Shown one piece after another: positions 24,049-64,000 of a DNA stretch of 64,000 nt. Source of the DNA: Metridium senile (Eukaryota > Cnidaria > Anthozoa > Actiniaria > Metridiidae); contig OX459106.1 of NCBI GenBank assembly GCA_949775045.1, positions 1,387,727-1,451,726 on the forward strand, given 5' to 3'. The position numbers and the translations under genes are program-made. The notes beneath the pieces are model-generated. The model did not search any database and was not told the origin of the DNA. It worked only from the letters and a program-made list of their open reading frames with translations. Positions within the stretch are counted from its first letter, which is position 1, and each line of letters opens with the position of its first letter.

Positions 24049-24569
24049 ATTAAATTAAACCAATTATATAATATATGAATACAATATATAAAGCCGACTG
24101 AGGAATAAATTATACAGTTTATGTATGTACTGTATAAAGTACTCTATGTATAGGAGAGTTTGAAGAACAGTAACCTTGTTTACAAGGGTCTAAGAGCATG
24201 CAGACCTCAAACTATATTTTAGTCCATAAACAATCGTTAGATTAGCTATCCTCAGCTATAAAATATACTACAAATGTAATATTACAATGATATCAAACAT
24301 AATAGATACTCTGATTTTAGTAATATGTAAAGTTATGGTCAGTTGAATGGCTGGTATCATCAAGTTGATCGCCAGATTACTCCCTATATACTCGTAAGCA
24401 TTATTATCTTAATATAGAAATCGAACGGTTTACAAACCTTTTGCGAAGTCGATTCACTATAAGTAAGCCATCCGAGGTCTTCTGCTCTTCTTCACAGCTT
24501 TATTACATAAAAATAGCTCCAACATCTCTATTAAAATCGGCTAAATAATGGGGCTTCAGGGAATAATAC

Positions 24570-24780
24570 AGCACAACCAAGCATAATGGCCGCCATTACC
24601 GTGTTAGCGCTGCCAGGAAGACTGGGACGACTGCCATATATGGAAAAAGCCGCTCGCTATTCTCTACTGTGATTGGCTCAAGCTGACATCTTCGAACTTT
24701 GCCCGCCTAAACAAAGCAACAAGCATCCGCCATCTTACTACAAGCAAGTAGATGTGTTTATTCTGGTATTTTAAGTTATT
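24570..24780 (+). promoter_or_regulatory. Promoter-like stretch inside the composite element
   Basis: A local GC rise holds YY1-like motifs (GGCCGCCATTA near 24,589 and CCGCCATCTT near 24,728), a CCAAT-box-like TGATTGGCT near 24,671 and an ETS-like AGGAAG. It lies directly upstream of a candidate exon ending in a good donor at 24,993. This is motif evidence only. Confidence 0.35.
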
Positions 24781-24791
24781 TCGTTGCTTCT

Positions 24792-24993
24792 TTGTGGGCA
24801 AAAATTCAAAATTTTGAAGGCCAGATACTCAGAAATGTTTTTGGGAGAATAGAGGAGGCACAAATCAATGAAACAGAGAGGTGTTTTCCACATATTTTAT
24901 GGACTTCAGTTCGCTTTTGTGTCATAGCTTGTACGATCGCTTGTACTACGACATGTCAGATGTGGCGCTGTGTCGTTTTAAAAGCTGTAAAAG
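24792..24993 (+). CDS. Candidate first exon of an unknown gene
   Basis: An open stretch ends at the donor AAAAG/GTAAGA at 24,993/24,994. Two frames stay open across the junction to 26,383. One starts at an ATG at 24,953 and reads ALCRFKSCKRVF over the junction, resembling the first half of a C2H2 finger. The other runs from further upstream and ends at the TAA at 26,538-26,540. I cannot decide between them, nor whether this is a gene or a captured fragment. No family is recognised. Confidence 0.3.
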
Positions 24994-25849
24994 GTAAGAA
25001 CTAAATATTACGAACGACTTGAATTATGAGAAAATTTTGTAATTGAACGTATTTTATTTAACAATAGTAAATACCGTAGATATATTCGTTTGAAACCTTA
25101 TAATTTTAACAAATGTTATGTAATATTGCAATTAGAGCGAAAACCACTCTAAGCTTACCTGCAGAAAATTAAGCTTCCTTTTATCTTAAAAGTTTCAGGC
25201 TAATAGATAAACTTGATAAATAGGTATATTGTACATAATTAATAACATGTCTTGCATCTACATGATAATATCTAGATTTAATAACTGGTTCTGAAGGAAA
25301 CAGTTCCTAAGATTCTCAATGTTTTCTAATTGAAAGGCTTGCTAAAGGAAACATTTTTTTTTTTTTAGGGAAACAAATCCAACTGTTTTCCAGAGGGATC
25401 TGTCAGTCAATGTTTTGTTTTGTAACTAATTTGGCACAATTAACCTAAATTGAACACGAAATTATTAGATATTACAAGGACAAGTCACTATAATATTGCA
25501 AGTCATAGAACTATTTGCTACAATTAACTTTAAATTTAATGTACTGTACATCTAAAAGCTTATTGAAGTCAAGAACCTATTGTCAAGGCAACAGTTTGAA
25601 ATTCTAACTGACTACCTTTTAAAGTATATATATTTATTATATAACACAGTGGTATACCGAGGGATATCAACTAGATAAAAATCCTATCCTAGTCACATGT
25701 GTGATATCACTCTCAACCAATCAACTTTCAGTATTTTGGTGCGCTGTCACAATCTTTCTTAAATATTAATGTTAATATTAATATTAATTTATCATATTTC
25801 ATCGCTGACGATTTGTCAATAACAAGTTGTAACGAAACCGTTGTTTGGT

Positions 25850-26135
25850 AATATATATATTTTATTTGTTTCAATCTTAAACCGAACTTTAAATGGAAAC
25901 TAGCGAGTAAACTAGTATAGGCTGCGCCGGTGTTTGATATAAATGATAGGTAATAATATGAAATATGTAACACCATAAAAAATCTTTACTTAACTTTACT
26001 GACGTTTTGAGCTTTAGCCCTTCGTCGGAGTAAAAGGTTTTTTCACTCCGATGAAGGGCTAAAGCTCGAAACGTCAGTAAAGTTAAGTCAACATTTTTTA
26101 CGGTGTTACGAATTTCATATTATTACCTATCATAA
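25850..26135. mobile_element. Palindromic MITE related to the 96-bp satellite
   Basis: The ends share GTAAACTAGTATAGGCTGCG and ATGATAGGTAATAATATGAA with the satellite at 33.4-35.7 kb. The centre is a hairpin around GGGCTAAAGCTCGAAACGTC and its complement. Confidence 0.75.
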
Positions 26136-26159
26136 TAAACAGAACATTACATGTGCACT

Positions 26160-26268
26160 TGGAGATATGAATTTTATCTTCTCGTGTTAAAAAAATATCC
26201 CACTCGTTCGCTGCGCTCACTCATGGAATATCTTATCAACATTCGAAGATAAAATTCATATCTCCTAT
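26160..26268. mobile_element. Palindromic MITE
   Basis: The arms GGAGATATGAATTTTATCTTC and its complement enclose ACTCGTTCGCTGCGCTCACTC. Confidence 0.65.
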
Positions 26269-26382
26269 CTATCTTAATATTATGCATGTATGGGATCAGT
26301 ATTATTACAGTGGTTGTATCTACCTATAGTCTCAAATACCATGTTTCGTATAATCATTAAATATCTTTTTTTTTTTGTACAG

Positions 26383-26540
26383 AGTGTTCCAAATGGAAAG
26401 CAGAACTTTTGCAACCACAACTCAACAAAATAGATGTGGATTCCCTTACAAAAGATCTAGCAATGTATTCTGGTCACATACCTGAAGTGAAGTGTCTTGT
26501 AATTTCTGGAAGTCATGGCTTTAGTATTAACAATGAATAT
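26383..26540 (+). CDS. Candidate second exon of the same unknown gene
   Basis: It begins after a strong polypyrimidine tract and GTACAG. In the longer frame it encodes LNKIDVDSLTKDLAMYSG and ends at the TAA near 26,538, exactly where the right inverted arm begins. In the other frame it stops earlier. The exon touching the arm suggests that the element captured the exon or was built around it. Confidence 0.3.
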
Positions 26541-26959
26541 TAACACAGCCTACAAGCAACTATTAGACCTTAAATATACTTTTAAATACACCTAATTACA
26601 AAAACGTTGGCATATAGAAATAGAACATTTGTATTTTAGTGGAAAAGGAATCCATTAAAAAGACAAAAGAAGATCACTAAGGCTGAAAGATTCTTGTCTT
26701 TTTAATGTATTCCTAAATACAAATGTCCCTTTTTAAAAAATATGACAACGTTCTTGCAATTAGGTGTATACCTTAACTATATCTTTTAATTCTGGTAGCT
26801 CAACCTCAGCCTCGTCAGCATGTAATTATCATTTATAATTTGACTACAGTCCGTGGAAATGTTAGGAATTCACACATCAACGAACAATAGAAACAGTTCA
26901 AAATTCCAATGACTGTAGTCAATTTCTAAAGAATATATTAATTTCAAAGTATTTTTTAA

Positions 26960-27275
26960 TGAAGGCAAAATTGGGCAGTCGTGTGAAATTTTACCATGAG
27001 GCCTAAATGTACGCAGAAATAACCGTGTACACTCTCAAAGCAAAATTGGGCAGTCGTGTGGAATTTTACCATGAGGCCTAAATGTACGCAGAAATAACCG
27101 CGTACACTCTCAAAGCAAAATTGGGCAGTCATGTGAAATTTTACCATGAGGCCTAAATGTACGCAGAAATAACCGTGTACACTCTCAAAGCAAAATTGGG
27201 CAGTCGTGCGAAATTTTACCATGAGGCCTAAATGTACACAGAAATAACCGTGTACACTCTCAAAGCAAAATTAGC
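26960..27275 (-). repeat. 75-80 bp subterminal tandem repeat, right array
   Basis: About four copies of the same unit as at 19,195, inverted, forming the right arm of the composite element. Confidence 0.85.
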
Positions 27276-27470
27276 CATTATAATCAATATTTTAACCATG
27301 TAATCAAGTATTTAATGCATAATGTAAAATTGCATTTCTGGTAATAAAATCCTTAAAATGCCATTTTTGTACCATTTTTAATTATCTTGGTAAAAATTCT
27401 GTTATTCAGCGTCATTTTTACCGGATTTTTGCTAAAAGAGAATATTGGTACCTTGAAGAGTCCGTGTTTT

Positions 27471-27880
27471 GAATATATCAAGCAAATTCTAGACACAACA
27501 TCATTTGGAATTCGATCTGATATATTATTTAAACGAAAGTGCAGGTAGCGAATAGCGTATGAGGAAGTAATATTTAATTATATTGCGGCAGTTATTGATC
27601 AAGAGGATGTTATTCCAAATCTTATTTAGTTTTTATAAAGGGAAAGTAAAAATGGCAAAAATCGCTTTTTTTGCGGTTGTTCATTCGTGCTTTAGTTTTG
27701 ATCGTATATTTGTTTGTTTGTTTGCTTGCTTGCTTGTTTGTTTGTTCGAATTCGTGAATTTTCTTGTTTGCTTGATTGCTTGTTTTTGTTTTGCTTGCTT
27801 CCTTGATTGTTTTTTTTTTGCTTGTTTAGTTTCTTGTTTGTTTGTTTGCTTGCTTCAGTGCTTACTTCCTTGCTTGCTTG
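27471..27880. repeat. Segmental duplication, copy 2 (second part)
   Basis: Homology to 3645-4028 resumes here and runs into the CTTG tract. Confidence 0.85.
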
Positions 27881-28315
27881 TTTGTTTGTTTATTTGTCTG
27901 ATGGTCCGTTTGCTTGCTTGCTTGCTATTCATTTGCTTGCTTGTTTGCTTGTTGTTGTTTTTTTTTTTGGCTCGTTTATTCGGCTTTGTGCGTTTTTTCG
28001 TATGTTTGTTTGTTTGTTTGTTTGATTGGTTGTGTTTGTTTTTGTCTGTTTGTCCTTTTGTTTTGTTTGCTTGCTTGCTTGTTTGCTTGCTTGCTTGTTT
28101 GCTTGCTTGCTTAATTGTTTGCTTGCTTAATTGTTTGCTTGCTTGCTTGTTTGCTTGCTTGCTTGTTTGCTTGCTTGCTTGTTTGCTTGCTTGCTTAATT
28201 GTTTGCTTGCTTGCTTGTTTGCTTGCTTGCTTGTTTTTGTTTTTTGGCTTGTTTGTTCCTTTGTGCGTTTGTTCGTATATTTGTTTGTTTGTTTGTTTGT
28301 TTGTTTGTTTGTCTT
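27705..28315. repeat. TTTG/CTTG low-complexity tract
   Basis: Degenerate tetranucleotide array giving artificial Cys/Leu-rich frames on the plus strand and Lys/Gln-rich frames on the minus strand. Confidence 0.9.
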
Positions 28316-28687
28316 CTTAATCAGTTCTTTTATCTGTTTGTTTGATGGATCGGTCCAGGTAAATTTAAAGCGCAGGCGCAATATAGAAGTAAATTAATCT
28401 GGTTTAAAACCGGTTGAACAAGTTTAGACACATGTACTATCACGTGTTTTAGCTAGAAAATTCTGGATTCTTGCTGCAGGGAGTTGTTTAGACTAACTTC
28501 CTCATCTAGCAGGGTATTCTATGTATGACTTGATTTGTGGTTTGACTTATACAAAATGACTTTTACAAGGTACATTGAATTAATAAGTAGTTTTTTTTTT
28601 AATTATTATAGAATTATTGCAAGAGTTGATATCAAGTATTCAGATCAATAAGTTGCACAAGCCCATTTAATATAACTTGCAAATATA

Positions 28688-28945
28688 AATGTAATGTAAT
28701 GTAATGCAATGCAATGCAATGTGATTGTTGTAGTCAGGTTTCATGATTTTTACAAAAGAATTAGGTTTTCTCTGACTAAATTTGATGATATTTAATAAGA
28801 CGTTTCAGCTGTACAAGTTGTACAAATTCAACTGATGAAGGCTAAAGACTTAGCCGAAACGTCTTATTTAATATCATAAAATTTAGTCAGAGAAAACCTA
28901 ATTCTTTTGTAAAAAGTAATGTAATGTAATGTAATGTAATGTAAT
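28688..28945. mobile_element. Palindromic MITE flanked by (AATGT)n
   Basis: The arms run from TTTTTACAAAAGAATTAGG (near 28,748) to CCTAATTCTTTTGTAAAAA (near 28,914). The inner hairpin is AATAAGACGTTTC/GAAACGTCTTATT. (AATGT)n pentamers lie on both sides, suggesting insertion into or expansion from such a tract. Confidence 0.75.
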
Positions 28946-28949
28946 CCAA

Positions 28950-29360
28950 ATCCAAAAGACAAAATATACCTTATTTAGACAATAACAGATTAGAGCTTGT
29001 CCGTCTGAAAACCATGCAAATTTGTAACAGTGTGTCTCAACGGCTTTCACGGATCACGGCTTTCTTTCTATTTTTGGAAGAGATATGTATTTTAGTGTAA
29101 ATATTAGCTAATATCAAACAAAAATATTTGATTTTGGTGAAGCTATCATGGTTTAATGAAATGTAGTCAGACGAACGAAAAAATGTGCTTGAAATTCACG
29201 CCAACTTTACAAAACAATTTCTCTACAATGACTCTAAAACTGCAGCTCGTTAATTGGAATTTGTACAAACTATTTACTACCCCGGGTTACTACATCATGT
29301 AACAAAGAGAAACAAAAAGTGTGAAACAGTTTCTACTATAAATCACCATTATTTAGCAAG
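28950..29360. other. Spacer, nothing recognised
   Basis: No exon chain, repeat family or RNA gene could be supported. Confidence 0.4.
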
Positions 29361-29366
29361 TATTTA

Positions 29367-29514
29367 TGAGTGATTTTCATATGACCGTGAAAGAATTGGC
29401 AAACTAATAGTTGTTACTACACTCTGAATCTATTGTTTTCTTTTGTTCTTTACCAACAATTACGATCTAAATAAACGCTTTTCTTTCACAGTTAAATGAA
29501 AATCACTCTAGTAA
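29367..29514. mobile_element. MITE with AGTGATTTTCAT ends
   Basis: AGTGATTTTCATATGACCGTG pairs with the complement side of CACAGTTAAATGAAAATCACT, with about 100 bp between. Confidence 0.7.
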
Positions 29515-29869
29515 TCAACACATTCATACATATCAACTGAACCGTATATGACTGATAATCAAGTATCATATAGAGAACACACATGGACTAAATTAGATAC
29601 ACGCGTACGAGACACAAAACGAAAATATACGCCAACACAACGGTCAAACGACTACGCATGCGTCGCAAAATTTTCACAGCGGTAAATTTGCTATTGCATG
29701 TATAAACATTAGAAATTTCGGACTAAAATATTTGAAGTCGATTTATAAGAAATGTCCTCAGTATTTATAAGCTTAGCTTAAAGTTCCGTGTACTTAACCT
29801 TTGTTATATTTTACCATGAGTCCTTTTGTATAGAAATTCTAAAGAAATGTTTGATTCATCATCGTTCAG

Positions 29870-30034
29870 TGTTATAAGAACTTGTTATGGTCATGTAACA
29901 CAAACACGTATAACCAAAATATATGCTAGGAATAATTCGATAACAAGAGAAGAAATACCGACATCCTTTGCAAAGTTCAGAGTGTGCATGGTCGGTAGCT
30001 TTGGTTGCGACAACGATTTTTGAAATAGGTGTAC
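29870..30034. mobile_element. MITE (ACACCTATTTCAA family), copy d, right half
   Basis: Contains GATAACAAGAGAAGAAATA, CCGACATCCTTTGCA and GCGACAACGATTTTTGAAAT, directly abutting the next MITE. Confidence 0.7.
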
Positions 30035-30300
30035 ACCTATTTCAATCAACGTTGTCCATCTGGAATGGTTGATCTGAAACCGATAGGAATTGTGGGAGCT
30101 CGTTAAACTGCAAATGCACTATTATAATCACGCTTGAATATTAATATTTACTTCTGAAATACTGTTATCTGTAATTAATTCAGCACCATTCAAGTGTGAT
30201 TAAAACAATGTATTTGGTATTTAATGAGCTCCCACAATTCCTATCGGTCTCAGATCAACCATATCAGATGGACAACGTTAATTAAAATAGGTGTATACAC
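30035..30300. mobile_element. MITE with ACACCTATTTCAATCAACG ends
   Basis: The left arm includes ACGTTGTCCATCTG and CCGATAGGAATTGTGGGAGC. The right arm is its complement, ending AATAGGTGTATA. It sits just upstream of the first coding exon of the large gene. Confidence 0.75.
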
Positions 30301-30384
30301 ATCATATATGGAGGACAGTTGCCTCAAAGATAGAATGTAAAAAATCAGTAAACTATATGTTTTTTCTTTTTTATTCACAGAATC

Positions 30385-63763
<33,379 letters not shown>

Positions 63764-63934
63764 GTTAGTGTAGAACACGATTCATTTGTGTTGACTTCGA
63801 TGATCTATCATTTCTAACAATTCAACAATTCAATTAAACTGTCTTTCAAGTGCTTGATTACCCTGCGTAGCTGGCTCTGGGAGAGGGGGAGGGGAGGTGA
63901 TAGTTTCTCCCTCCTCTTCCCTTCCCTTCCCCTG

Positions 63935-64000
63935 GAGGCAGCATGGTGGAGTGGTCAGAGCTGGGTTCGAGCCCCCGCTCTGTCCTCTAGCTGAGACTGT
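63935..64000 (+). mobile_element. Truncated tRNA-like SINE head
   Basis: An A-box-like TGGTGGAGTGG and B-box-like GGTTCGAGCCC lie closer together than in a normal tRNA. The element runs off the window edge. Confidence 0.35.

Larger units (their letters stand above)
22640..24560. other. Element interior with nested palindromes, no gene seen
   Basis: Contains ACAAAGATGGTGGA and its complement (22,803-22,895), a palindrome at 23,372-23,468, a MITE at 23,478-24,048 and further AT-rich DNA. No exon is supported. Confidence 0.55.
18769..27470. mobile_element. 8.7 kb composite inverted-repeat element
   Basis: The ends are TGAAACACGGACTCTTCAAG and its complement near 27,451-27,470, flanked by TTGAAT on both sides. 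The uninterrupted target (CCTTGAATATATCAAGC) is seen at about 3642. Inside, a 75-80 bp repeat (19,195-19,388, 21,970-22,075 and inverted at 26,960-27,275) and further arms (22,076-22,640 paired with 26,535-26,960) form nested inverted repeats. It carries a CACTA-like insertion and a promoter-like stretch with candidate exons. No transposase was recognised. Confidence 0.7.

Noticed and set aside
27583..28397. Cys/Leu-rich membrane-like protein
   Set aside because: Translation of a TTTG/CTTG low-complexity tract on both strands.

Overview
The window is intron-rich, AT-rich animal DNA. No bacterial operons or rRNA are present. It shows GT-AG introns, tRNA-derived SINE copies, 5'-truncated LINE pieces, many short palindromic MITEs, giant foldback elements, minisatellites and long microsatellites. 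The overall style, and the kind of gene found, suggest a marine invertebrate, most likely a cnidarian. This is an inference from repeat style and not a taxonomic identification.

The right half (30.4-63.8 kb, + strand) holds one large split gene that I could assemble exon by exon with consistent splice phases: 25 coding exons and about 897 codons, still open at the window edge. In order it encodes a signal peptide, a region that resembles the N-terminal (non-amidase) part of vertebrate PGLYRP2, a von Willebrand factor A domain with a complete MIDAS, a short acidic linker, and then a tandem array of cysteine-bearing modules of about 110 residues. Each full module is spread over five exons (called E, A, B, C and D here) with the phase pattern 1-1, 1-0, 0-1, 1-1, 1-1. 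Three modules are complete or nearly so, and a fourth begins at 63.7 kb. No peptidoglycan amidase domain is seen. I infer a secreted or surface adhesion/recognition protein, perhaps immune related.

The left half (0-30 kb) is a nest of mobile DNA with no confirmed host gene. A block at 1.4-4.0 kb is repeated at 16.8-18.8 kb and resumes at 27.5 kb, the second copy being split by an 8.7 kb inverted-repeat element. That element carries a nested CACTA-like element and a promoter-like stretch with two candidate exons. At 4.9-12.6 kb two broken copies of an integrase-like gene lie head-out, each next to a 21-bp minisatellite, around a 5.4 kb foldback element. A third array of the same minisatellite fills 14.6-16.8 kb. 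At the far left edge a minus-strand promoter and non-coding first exon are possible.

The introns of the large gene are also crowded: a Crypton/QRICH-like pseudogene fragment, a 39-bp satellite, a 96-bp satellite with a 768-bp higher-order period, a TTAA-flanked element, a LINE 3' end, a 4.8 kb foldback, SINEs, and microsatellites that often begin or end within tens of bases of splice sites, including a 1.4 kb (TCCTTG)n array. Five elements of very different size share 9-bp target duplications, so one Mutator-like machinery may have moved them. Protein assignments are from motif recognition and memory of families; no search was run.
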